DNA of 13,946 bases from Vicinamibacterales bacterium (lineage in GTDB: Bacteria; Acidobacteriota; Vicinamibacteria; Vicinamibacterales; UBA2999), in assembly GCA_041394705.1 (NCBI GenBank), contig JAWKHS010000037.1:1-13946 (forward strand), written 5' to 3'. A program made the translations under genes and the position numbers. This document shows positions 6,274 to 13,146 of the stretch, in pieces (position 1 is the first letter of the stretch; the number at the start of each line of letters is the position of its first letter). Under the pieces are notes generated by a model. It had not been told where the DNA came from and ran no database searches. It was given only the letters and a program-made list of their open reading frames with translations.

Positions 6274-8603
6274 TACCCTTCCCTCGCCCCAGTCGGGCGC
6301 CGGCCGCCTGGTCCGGCGCGAGCCGGATGACCGCCCGCCTCTGCTGCTCGATCGCCGTCCTGATCGCCTGCTGCGCGCCCCCGGCCTGGGCGCAGGTGCC
6401 CGGCTATACCAACCGGCAGTTCCGGCTCGAGCAGATCGACGCCAACCACTGGCGCTTCGTCGGCACGGTGGAGCTCGAGAACGACGAGGTGAAGGGCCAG
6501 AAGTTCTATGCCGACCTGGTGGACCTGTACCTGGACACCCACCGGATCGAGGCCTCGGGTCACGTCCTGTACGAGACGCCCACGGCGAGAATCGCCGCCG
6601 AACGCGCCGTCTTCAACACGCAGACCAGGCTCGGCACCTTCTATACGGCGTCCGGGAGCGCGTCGATCGCCGAGCGCGTCGCCAGGGACCGCAGCATGTT
6701 CGGGACCGTCGAACCCGACGTGTACTTCTACGGCGAGCTGGTCGAGAAGATCGGCGAGGACAAGTACAAGGTCACCAACGGCAGCTTCACGACGTGCGTG
6801 CAGCCCACGCCGCGCTGGGAAATCTCGGCCGGCTCGGTCACGATCAACGTCGGGGACTACGCCGTGCTTCGCAACGCCGTGATGCACGTGAAGGACGTGC
6901 CGCTCCTGTACCTGCCGTTCCTCTACTACCCGATCCAGGACGACGGGCGGTCCACGGGATTCCTCCTGCCCACCTACGGCCGCTCCACCTACCAGGGCCA
7001 GTCGATCAGCAACGCCTTCTTCTGGGCGATCTCGCGCAGCCAGGACCTGACGCTCATGCACGACTGGTACACGCAGACCGGCCAGGGCTACGGGTCCGAG
7101 TACCGCTGGGTCCGCTCGGCCACGTCGAACGGCAACGTACGCGCCTACCGGCTCAACCAGAAGGCCGCCACCGTGAACGGCACGGCGGTGCCGGAGTCGC
7201 GCAGCGTGCTCGTGAACGGGTCGGTCAACCAGACGCTGCCCCTCGGCCTCACGGGCCGCGCGCGGATCGACTACTCGTCGAACCTCCAGCTCAACCACCT
7301 CTACAGCCGCGACATCTACAACGCCACGCTCGGCCAGAGTTCGGTCACCGGCAACGTGTCGGGGTCCTGGCGCTCGCTCAGCCTGTCGCTCAGCGGCACC
7401 CGTAACCGGACGTTCTTCAACACTTCGCAGTCCATCATCACGGGCGCGCTGCCGAGCCTCACGGCCTCGGTGTCGAGCCGGCGGATCTGGCGGCTGCCGG
7501 TGTTCTTCGCCGTGCAGTCCGAGGCGTCGCGGCCCGTGTACATCGAGAAGAACGGCGCGCAGGAGATCGACAGGGGCATGGGAAAGGTGGACATCACGCC
7601 GACGCTGCGCGCGCCCCTCAGCAGCTGGCCGTTCCTCAACACCACGCTGAACCTGTCGTACCGCACCACGTGGTACAGCCAGAGCACGGACCTCGACACC
7701 GGCCGGCAGGTGAACGTGCCCTACACCCGCAACTACGCGGAGATGCGCGCCGACATCGTGGGCCCGGTCTTCAGCCGCGTGTACACGCCCAACAACTTCG
7801 TGGCCGACCGGCTGAAGCACGTGATCGAGCCCACGTTCTCGGTGTCCCGCATCACGTCGATCGAAGGGCAGAGCCGCGTCGTGCTCCTCGGCAGCTCGTA
7901 CGACCGCGTGGTGGGAGGCGTCACGCGGATGACGTACGGCCTCACCAACAGGATCCTGGTCCGGAAGGCTCCCAAGGGCGCGGCATCCGGCGCGCCGTCG
8001 GCGGCGGCCCCGCGCGAGCTCCTGACGGCGAACATCAGCCAGAGCTACTACAGCGACGAGGAAGCGAGCCAGTTCGATCCCAACTACCGGTCGAGCTACG
8101 CCGACACCGGCACGGTGCGGCGCCCCAGCAAATACTCGCCGGTGGCCCTCACGGTCCGGTCCCAGGCGGCCTCGAACCTCGGGACGAACCTCCGCGCCGA
8201 GTACGACTGGACGACCAGGAAGATGCTGTCCATCTCCACCGGCGGCGACTACACCACGCCGGCCACGACGGTGTCGGTCGCCTGGAGCCGCAGCTTGTCG
8301 TCCTTCTATCCCACCAACGCCCTGAACGGCGCCACGCGCCTGAACCTCCGCGACGGGAAGATGACGGGCACGTACCGCATCGATTGGGACATCCAGCGCT
8401 CCACGGTCATCCGGCAGGGCATCGTGGCGGCGTACAACGCCCAGTGCTGCGGCCTCGTCTTCGAGTACCAGGTCTTCAACTCCGGCGCGTTCGCCGGCAT
8501 TCCGACGTTCCAGGACCGGCGCTTCAACATCGGGTTCACCCTGGCCGGCGTGGGCACGTTCTCGAACTTCTTCGGCAACTTCGGCGGCGGGGGGACGTAT
8601 TGA
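6270..8603 (+). CDS. lptD: LPS-assembly outer membrane protein LptD (OstA/Imp)
   Basis: LptD is the outer membrane beta-barrel that, with lipoprotein LptE, inserts LPS into the outer leaflet. From the GTG at 6270 the protein has 777 residues. The signal peptide proper begins at Met20 (ATG 6327): MTARLCC, a hydrophobic core, and cleavage after AWA. That ATG may be the real start, giving 758 residues. An OstA-like periplasmic beta-jellyroll follows (roughly 40-200), then the LptD signature YLPFLYYPIQDDGRSTGF and a long C-terminal barrel of alternating strands. The mature protein has only three cysteines: Cys176 (GSFTTC) and the adjacent pair Cys726-Cys727 (QCCGLVFEY), matching E. coli Cys173 and Cys724-725; a partner for E. 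coli Cys31 is absent. An Ala/Gly/Ser-rich segment coded near 7975-8010 looks like an extracellular loop. The stop overlaps the next start (TGATG). Confidence 0.93.
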   Translation: MIPFPRPSRAPAAWSGASRMTARLCCSIAVLIACCAPPAWAQVPGYTNRQFRLEQIDANHWRFVGTVELENDEVKGQKFYADLVDLYLDTHRIEASGHVLYETPTARIAAERAVFNTQTRLGTFYTASGSASIAERVARDRSMFGTVEPDVYFYGELVEKIGEDKYKVTNGSFTTCVQPTPRWEISAGSVTINVGDYAVLRNAVMHVKDVPLLYLPFLYYPIQDDGRSTGFLLPTYGRSTYQGQSISNAFFWAISRSQDLTLMHDWYTQTGQGYGSEYRWVRSATSNGNVRAYRLNQKAATVNGTAVPESRSVLVNGSVNQTLPLGLTGRARIDYSSNLQLNHLYSRDIYNATLGQSSVTGNVSGSWRSLSLSLSGTRNRTFFNTSQSIITGALPSLTASVSSRRIWRLPVFFAVQSEASRPVYIEKNGAQEIDRGMGKVDITPTLRAPLSSWPFLNTTLNLSYRTTWYSQSTDLDTGRQVNVPYTRNYAEMRADIVGPVFSRVYTPNNFVADRLKHVIEPTFSVSRITSIEGQSRVVLLGSSYDRVVGGVTRMTYGLTNRILVRKAPKGAASGAPSAAAPRELLTANISQSYYSDEEASQFDPNYRSSYADTGTVRRPSKYSPVALTVRSQAASNLGTNLRAEYDWTTRKMLSISTGGDYTTPATTVSVAWSRSLSSFYPTNALNGATRLNLRDGKMTGTYRIDWDIQRSTVIRQGIVAAYNAQCCGLVFEYQVFNSGAFAGIPTFQDRRFNIGFTLAGVGTFSNFFGNFGGGGTY

Positions 8604-9550
8604 TGGCGGCACCGGCACTGGTCACGGGCGCGGCCGGCTTCGCCGGACAGCACCTGCTGGAACTGCTCTCGGCCGAGGGGCCGGTCGTGGGCTGGCATCG
8701 CCCGGGCACGACGCCGTCAGACGTGGCGGGCGTGGAATGGACCGAGATCGACCTCCTGGACCGTCCCGCCGTCATGCGGCGGCTCCGCGACCTCGGGCCG
8801 TCGCTCGTGTACCACCTCGCAGGCGTCACGCACGTCGGCGATTCGTGGGCGAAGGCGGAGGAGACGCTCGAGGTCAACGTGGCCGGGACGATCAACCTGT
8901 TCGATGCCCTCCGCGATGCCGGGCTCCGCTGCCGGGTCCTCGTGACGGGGTCGGCCACCGTGTACCGGCCGTCGACCGAGGCCCTCACGGAGGACTCGCC
9001 CATCGGGCCGAACACGCCGTACGGCACCAGCAAGCTCGCCCAGGAACTCGTCGCGCTCCGCGCCTGGAAGGACGACGGCATCCCCGTCGTCGTCACCCGA
9101 TCCTTCAACCACATCGGGCCCTACCAGTCGGCGGCCTTCGCCGCGCCCGCGTTCGCCCGCCAGCTGGCGCGCATCGAGGCGGGCTTCGCCCCGCCGACCA
9201 TCCGCGTCGGGAACCTGGAGGCCCGCCGCGATCTGAGCGACGTCCGTGACACGGTTCGTGCCTACCGGGCGCTGGCGCTCGAGGGCCGTCCGGGCGTCTG
9301 CTACAACGTCTGTTCCGGTCGCGCGGTCTCGATGCAGGAGGTGCTGGACGGCCTGCGCGGGCAGATCGACGTGCCCGTCACCGTCGAGATCGACCCGGCA
9401 CGGATGCGGCCGGCCGACACGCCCATCGTGCTGGGCGACCCGTCGCGGCTGGCGGCCGACACGGGCTGGCGGTCGAAGCACACGACCGAGGACGCGCTCG
9501 CCTCCGTCGTCGGCTTCTGGCGGACGCAGGTCCGGGTCGAAGGCCCGTAG
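8603..9550 (+). CDS. rmd: GDP-6-deoxy-D-mannose reductase (Rmd-like SDR)
   Basis: Extended short-chain dehydrogenase of 315 residues. The Rossmann motif TGAAGFAG is at 8-15. Ser117/Thr119 with Tyr140 and Lys144 (YGTSK) form the catalytic set. The segment SFNHIGPYQ at 167-175, then RDLSDVRDTVRAY, CYNVCSGRAVSMQEVLDGL and the DPARMRP and GDPSRL blocks closely follow the Rmd pattern known from Pseudomonas. Rmd reduces GDP-4-keto-6-deoxy-D-mannose to GDP-D-rhamnose, a donor for LPS O-chains. GDP-mannose 4,6-dehydratase (Gmd) would be the partner, but it is not in the window. GDP-fucose or dTDP-sugar enzymes are relatives, so the exact sugar is inferred. The ATG overlaps the lptD stop (TGATG) with a GGGGGA ribosome site upstream, which implies translational coupling. 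Confidence 0.8.
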   Translation: MAAPALVTGAAGFAGQHLLELLSAEGPVVGWHRPGTTPSDVAGVEWTEIDLLDRPAVMRRLRDLGPSLVYHLAGVTHVGDSWAKAEETLEVNVAGTINLFDALRDAGLRCRVLVTGSATVYRPSTEALTEDSPIGPNTPYGTSKLAQELVALRAWKDDGIPVVVTRSFNHIGPYQSAAFAAPAFARQLARIEAGFAPPTIRVGNLEARRDLSDVRDTVRAYRALALEGRPGVCYNVCSGRAVSMQEVLDGLRGQIDVPVTVEIDPARMRPADTPIVLGDPSRLAADTGWRSKHTTEDALASVVGFWRTQVRVEGP

Positions 9551-9566
9551 GCCGTCCCCCAGGGTC

Positions 9567-9595
9567 TTGACAGGGCGAACAAATGGCGAAATAGT
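9567..9595 (+). promoter_or_regulatory. Sigma70-type promoter of the radical SAM gene, predicted leaderless
   Basis: A perfect TTGACA -35 at 9567-9572 is followed after exactly 17 nt by AATAGT at 9590-9595 (4 of 6 to TATAAT). The -10 ends 6 nt before the ATG at 9602, so the mRNA should begin at or next to the start codon. This AT-richer patch stands out against its surroundings, and the gene is therefore probably independent of the lptD-rmd operon. Confidence 0.65.
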
Positions 9596-9601
9596 CGCGC
9601 C

Positions 9602-10657
9602 ATGCCCGCCGCCACGGACCGCGGCCTGTTCGGGGATCCAGAGCCTCCGACGACGCGGGACGTCGCGCGGCTCGTCAAGACCGGCGGAATCGCCGCGCTG
9701 CCGGATGCCGTCGTCCGGGCCGACGCCGCCACTTACCAGCACGTCCGCTGCCGCTCCGCGCTGAACCGCGCGCGGGGCATGCCGTTCTTCAAGTGGACGC
9801 TGAATCCGTATCGCGGCTGCACGCATGGCTGCCACTACTGCTTCGCCAGGAAGTACCAATCGCATCTGGAACTCGGCGCCGGCGACGAGTTCGCCAGCGT
9901 GATCTTCGTGAAGGCGAACGTGGCTGACGTGCTGCGGCGCGAGCTGTCGGCCTGGTCGAGGCCTCCGGAGCAGGTCGCGATCGGCACGGCCACGGATCCC
10001 TACCAGCCGATCGAGGGCACCTACGGCATCACGCGCCGCTGCCTCGAGGCCCTCCGCGATCATCCGCTGCCCTTCGGCATCGTCACCAAGGGCCCGATGG
10101 TGGTGCGCGACGCGGACCTGCTCACGGATCTCTCGCGCGTGACGACGTGCAGCGTGCACGTGAGCGTGCCGTCGATGGATCACGACGCCTGGCAGCGCCT
10201 GGAGCCAGGCACCGCGCCGCCGCTCCAGCGGCTCCGGGCCGTGCGCACGCTCGTCGATGCCGGAATCCGATGCGGCGTGATGATGGCGCCGCTGGTGCCC
10301 GGCGTCACGACGAAGCCGGCGCTCGTCGAGGCCACTATCAAGGCGGCCGCGGACCATGGGGCCTCGTCAATCGGCGCGATGGTGCTGCACCTCGAGGGCG
10401 GCGCTCGGGCGCACTTCCTGCGGGTGCTCGCGGCCGAGTATCCCCATCTGGTGGATGGCTACGAGCGGCTGTTCGCCGGGAAGTACGCGCCGGCGTCCTA
10501 CACCGACGAGATCGCGCGCGTCGTCGGGTTGCTCAAGGCCCGGCCGGCATCGCGGGCCGGCGGCGCGAGCGACCGGCGCCGGCGCCCCTCGTGCCCCGCC
10601 CAGGCCCGCTTGCACTTCCTGCCGGCGCGGCCACCGGCCAGGGCCGGCGACGGCTAG
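9602..10657 (+). CDS. Rv2578c-family radical SAM protein
   Basis: The 351-residue protein has the radical SAM cluster motif CTHGCHYC (Cys73, Cys77, Cys80, a CxxxCxxC motif) that binds a 4Fe-4S cluster and splits S-adenosylmethionine. The preceding TLNPYRGC and the following FARKYQ, GTATDPYQPIE and GIVTKGP blocks match the group related to spore photoproduct lyase and typified by mycobacterial Rv2578c. The reaction of that group is not established to my knowledge; DNA-lesion repair is only a guess from relatedness. The core barrel seems to end near residue 312 (GLLKARP), after which about 40 residues are Arg/Ala/Pro-rich and low in complexity, a probably disordered basic tail. It has its own promoter just upstream and is convergent with the M20 peptidase gene. 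Confidence 0.87.
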   Translation: MPAATDRGLFGDPEPPTTRDVARLVKTGGIAALPDAVVRADAATYQHVRCRSALNRARGMPFFKWTLNPYRGCTHGCHYCFARKYQSHLELGAGDEFASVIFVKANVADVLRRELSAWSRPPEQVAIGTATDPYQPIEGTYGITRRCLEALRDHPLPFGIVTKGPMVVRDADLLTDLSRVTTCSVHVSVPSMDHDAWQRLEPGTAPPLQRLRAVRTLVDAGIRCGVMMAPLVPGVTTKPALVEATIKAAADHGASSIGAMVLHLEGGARAHFLRVLAAEYPHLVDGYERLFAGKYAPASYTDEIARVVGLLKARPASRAGGASDRRRRPSCPAQARLHFLPARPPARAGDG

Positions 10658-10699
10658 GCGAGGGCGCGGGGCGGGCCGCCGTCGCCCGCGGGCCCGACG

Positions 10700-11860
10700 C
10701 TAGCGAGGCGGCAGGATGCCGGCGGGCGACAGCAGCCGGGCGATGAGCGCCGCGAGCAGGGCCGTCCGCGGCAGGAGGCGGTCGAGCTCCACGTGCTCGT
10801 GCAGGGCATGGGCGCCGTCGCCGATTGCACCCAGGCCGTCCAGCGTCGGCACGCCGAGCGCGGCCGTGAAGTTGCCGTCGGACCCACCGCCCGTGCCGCC
10901 CTCCGACACGGTCTGGCCCAGCTCCGCCGCAACGGTCCTGGCGTGCTCGTAGAGTGCGGCGACGCCCGCCGATCGCTCCATCGGCGGGCGTTCGAAGCCT
11001 CCAGTGACGGACAACCGCGCACCGGGCAGCACGGGCCGGAGGGCCTGGAAGGCCGCGTCGATGCGTGCGGCGTCGTCCAGCGACGGGGCACGGACGTCGA
11101 CGATCGCCTCGGCGCGCTCGGCGACGACGTTGGGGCGGGTGCCGCCGGAGACGACGCCGACGTTGACCGAGACGCCGCGGTCGAGATCGTGCAGCGCCTC
11201 GACGGACAGGATCTGGCGGGCCAACTCGCGAATCGCGCTGACGCCCTTGGCCGGATCCACGCCGGCGTGCGCGGAGACGCCGGTCGCGGCCAGGTGGAAC
11301 TGGCCGATGCCTTTCCGGCTCGTCTTGAGCGCGCCGCCGGCGAGGGCCGGCTCGAGGACCAGGACGGCGTCGCTCGCCAGCGCCTCGGCCTCGATCAGGG
11401 CGCGCGACGTCTTGCTGCCGGTCTCTTCGTCCGACGTGACGAGCATCGCGACCGTGCCCGCCGCCGGGGGCGCCGTCTCGAACACGGCCCGCGCCGCCAG
11501 GAGGCCCATCGAGACGCCCACCTTCATGTCGAGTGTCCCGGGGCCCCAGAGCCGGCCATCGCGGCGCTCGAGCGGCATCCGCGCGATCTGTCCGTGCGGC
11601 CACACGGTGTCCACGTGGCCCACGAGCAGGATGCGAGGGCGGCCGGTCCCAATCTCGACCACGCTGTGATCGCCCGCGTCGGGACGTGCCTCGACGCGGA
11701 CGCGCATGCCGATCGAAGCGGCCCTGCGGCGGAACTCCTCGCCGCAGCGGTCCACCGCCGCCTTGTCGTCGGTGGGAGACTCGATGGACACGAGGGCATC
11801 GATGACTTCGTGGAGCCACGCCTCGTGGGCGTGGACGAACGACTCGAGCGGATGGGCCAT
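10700..11860 (-). CDS. M20 family metallopeptidase, CPG2 (glutamate carboxypeptidase)-like
   Basis: The 386-residue di-zinc hydrolase has all expected ligands and catalytic residues: His82 and Asp84 (GHVDTVWP), bridging Asp111 (GTLDMK), catalytic Glu144 with Glu145 (SDEETGS), Glu169 (VLEPA) and His354 (LHEHVE). The dimerisation domain carries the RKGIGQFHLAATGVSAHAG and DPAKGVSAI blocks typical of carboxypeptidase G2-like members, so release of C-terminal glutamate or a similar acidic residue from an N-acyl or peptide substrate is likely; ArgE/DapE-like deacylation is the alternative. I see no clear signal peptide, so it is probably cytoplasmic, unlike secreted CPG2. A -10-like TATTAT on this strand (11928-11933) would give about a 60-nt leader. 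It is convergent with the radical SAM gene, with 42 nt between stops. Substrate not determinable. Confidence 0.88.
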   Translation of the reverse strand: MAHPLESFVHAHEAWLHEVIDALVSIESPTDDKAAVDRCGEEFRRRAASIGMRVRVEARPDAGDHSVVEIGTGRPRILLVGHVDTVWPHGQIARMPLERRDGRLWGPGTLDMKVGVSMGLLAARAVFETAPPAAGTVAMLVTSDEETGSKTSRALIEAEALASDAVLVLEPALAGGALKTSRKGIGQFHLAATGVSAHAGVDPAKGVSAIRELARQILSVEALHDLDRGVSVNVGVVSGGTRPNVVAERAEAIVDVRAPSLDDAARIDAAFQALRPVLPGARLSVTGGFERPPMERSAGVAALYEHARTVAAELGQTVSEGGTGGGSDGNFTAALGVPTLDGLGAIGDGAHALHEHVELDRLLPRTALLAALIARLLSPAGILPPR

Positions 11861-11926
11861 GGCGATGGATGACGTGGCGCGGCCGGCGGGGCCAAGGGCG
11901 GCGCGCGGCCGCGCGGATACGCGACC

Positions 11927-11933
11927 TATAATA
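11927..11933 (+). promoter_or_regulatory. Consensus -10 TATAAT, leaderless for the 11939 gene and possibly bidirectional
   Basis: TATAAT at 11927-11932 is a perfect -10, ending 6 nt before the ATG at 11939, with no Shine-Dalgarno in between. No -35 match is visible at 17-18 nt. Read on the minus strand, the same bases give TATTAT (11933 to 11928, 5 of 6), which faces the divergent M20 peptidase gene. The single AT patch may therefore start transcription in both directions. Confidence 0.6.
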
Positions 11934-11938
11934 CGGAC

Positions 11939-12451
11939 ATGCGCCGTTCATCGCTCGTCCCGGCGTGGATCGCGTGCGCGATCCTGGCCGCTCAGCTCCC
12001 CGCGGGCGCCGCGCGCCGGGCCGGAACGGGGTCCCAGGCGGTCCAGCCGCCAGCGGCCGCCGCGCCCCAGGGCGCACAAGCCGAAGCGCGGCCGACCGAC
12101 GCTCAGCTCGGCGTGCCGGTCTATCCGACCGCGGTGTTCCTCAGGTCCTACGACGCCGGGCGCGGACAGCGGTACTACATCTTCGGCGTCGGCTCGCCCT
12201 TCGGCGAGATGGTCACCTACTACCGGAACATCCTGAAGGACAAGGGCAACCTCGTGTTCGAGGTGCCGCCCACGCACGTCTTCGAGATCGGCCGGTTCCG
12301 CGACGAGACCATGGCGTTCCCGCCCTCGGTGACGATCAAGGACTACACGTTCAGCGGGTCGGCCGGGTTTCCGAACCCGACGCCCGGCAGCGGGCCGGAC
12401 CGCTTTCCCACGCTCATCCAAATCGTCCCGGCGCCGCCGGGCCAGCCCTGA
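11939..12451 (+). CDS. Small exported protein of unknown function
   Basis: The 170-residue product begins with MRRSS, a hydrophobic core and a probable signal-peptidase site after PAGA (about residue 24). A Gln/Ala/Pro-rich, low-complexity stretch (about 25-55) probably acts as a flexible spacer. The folded part (about 55-160) holds the distinctive run VPVYPTAVFLRSYDAGRG, then QRYYIFGVGSPFGEMVTYY with helix-like RNILKDKG. The pattern of a YP(G/T)A start, a short strand and a helix with YYR..L...G recalls small periplasmic or lipoprotein domains in Acidobacteria and Deltaproteobacteria, but I cannot name a family. It has no cysteine after the signal region, so it is not a lipoprotein. Location periplasmic or secreted (inferred). 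Its start is fixed by a consensus -10 six nt upstream. Convergent with the next gene, 12 nt apart. Confidence 0.75.
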   Translation: MRRSSLVPAWIACAILAAQLPAGAARRAGTGSQAVQPPAAAAPQGAQAEARPTDAQLGVPVYPTAVFLRSYDAGRGQRYYIFGVGSPFGEMVTYYRNILKDKGNLVFEVPPTHVFEIGRFRDETMAFPPSVTIKDYTFSGSAGFPNPTPGSGPDRFPTLIQIVPAPPGQP

Positions 12452-12463
12452 CGACGGTCTCGC

Positions 12464-13054
12464 TCAGGGCCGCGGGGCGGCTGGGCGCACCGGACTGATC
12501 ATGATGTGCGCGCCCGCCGTGCCGGGGTCCATCAGCCACGGCACGCCCGGAAGGGGCTTGGTCCCAAGGCCCGTCGAGGCCGCGGTCGCGTACGGCACGT
12601 AGACCACCCAGCGGGTGTAGCCGTCGGCCACCTGGCCCGATGCGGCATCGAACGACGTGCCGGTCAGCACCGTCAGGAAGCCGTTCTGCGGAATCGACAG
12701 CTTCTTGTCGTCCACCTCCTTCCACCGGATCGCGTCCCGCTGCTTGTCGTCAGTGACCCCCTGCGCGGTGAGCGCGCGTCCGCGGGCCATGAACGCATCG
12801 AGATCCTTGTGGTAGCACGCCACGTTGAACCCGTCGATCTTGGGGTTGTCGGCCACGCAGACGACGTCGTTCGAGCCCTCGCGCAGCGTCACGAGCGTCC
12901 CGCCTCCGTCCCATCCGAGCACCTTTGCGGCGGCGCGCCGGTCCTCCGGCGCTGCGAGCACGGCGCCCGCGATCTGCGTGGCGGGCGGGGGAACCTGGGC
13001 GAACGCGGGCGAGACGACGAGCAGCAGACCTGCAGCGAGACGGGCAGCCTTCAC
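12464..13054 (-). CDS. Exported protein of unknown function
   Basis: I chose GTG at 13054 (196 residues) over a TTG at 13066, because GGAGGG at 13059-13064 sits 4 nt before the GTG and the N-terminus is then a clean signal peptide: Lys2, Arg5, hydrophobic LAAGLLLVV, and cleavage after AFA at residue 19. The mature part has two cysteines, in VVCVADN and VACYHKD, which could form a disulfide. Other recognisable stretches are LVTLREGSNDVVCVADNP, GFLTVLTGTSFD, RWVVYVPYATAASTGL and a C-terminal PGVPWLMDPGTAGAHIMI. The last reads like a conserved block, but I cannot assign a family. It probably works in the periplasm (inferred). A promoter-like TATACT lies about 65 nt upstream. It is tail to tail with the other small exported protein. 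Confidence 0.75.
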   Translation of the reverse strand: MKAARLAAGLLLVVSPAFAQVPPPATQIAGAVLAAPEDRRAAAKVLGWDGGGTLVTLREGSNDVVCVADNPKIDGFNVACYHKDLDAFMARGRALTAQGVTDDKQRDAIRWKEVDDKKLSIPQNGFLTVLTGTSFDAASGQVADGYTRWVVYVPYATAASTGLGTKPLPGVPWLMDPGTAGAHIMISPVRPAAPRP

Positions 13055-13058
13055 GAGA

Positions 13059-13064
13059 CCCTCC
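13059..13064 (-). promoter_or_regulatory. Ribosome binding site that sets the 13054 GTG start
   Basis: GGAGGG on the minus strand, 4 nt before GTG at 13054. It is the best Shine-Dalgarno match I noticed in the window and decides the start in favour of GTG over the upstream in-frame TTG at 13066. Confidence 0.7.
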
Positions 13065-13118
13065 AATGCCGGGACGCACCGGCACTCCGCGGGCGTCCCG
13101 ACGGACGGCCGCGGCGCA

Positions 13119-13124
13119 AGTATA
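13119..13124 (-). promoter_or_regulatory. -10 promoter element TATACT for the 12464-13054 gene
   Basis: TATACT on the minus strand (5 of 6 to consensus) lies in the gap between the thiC stop and this gene. Transcription would start near 13112, giving a leader of nearly 60 nt that includes the GGAGGG ribosome site. No convincing -35 is present and there is no TG extension, so this is a moderate call. Confidence 0.5.
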
Positions 13125-13146
13125 GCGGCCCGTGGACCGCTAGCGC

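Noticed and set aside
5730..8618. 962-codon open frame on the minus strand opposite folC and lptD
   Set aside because: It is antisense to two well-supported genes, is made of Arg/Ala/Gly/Val-rich, low-information protein, and such long frames arise from high GC at third codon positions.
9583..9594. Three-codon upstream frame (ATG GCG AAA TAG) before the radical SAM gene
   Set aside because: It lies inside the promoter spacer and -10, so it would not be transcribed from that promoter.
10671..10696. GC-only stem (GCGGGC/GCCCGC or CGGGCC/GGCCCG) in the convergent gap between the radical SAM and M20 genes
   Set aside because: There is no T-tract on either strand, several alternative pairings exist, and short GC stems are expected by chance here. 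A terminator is not supported.
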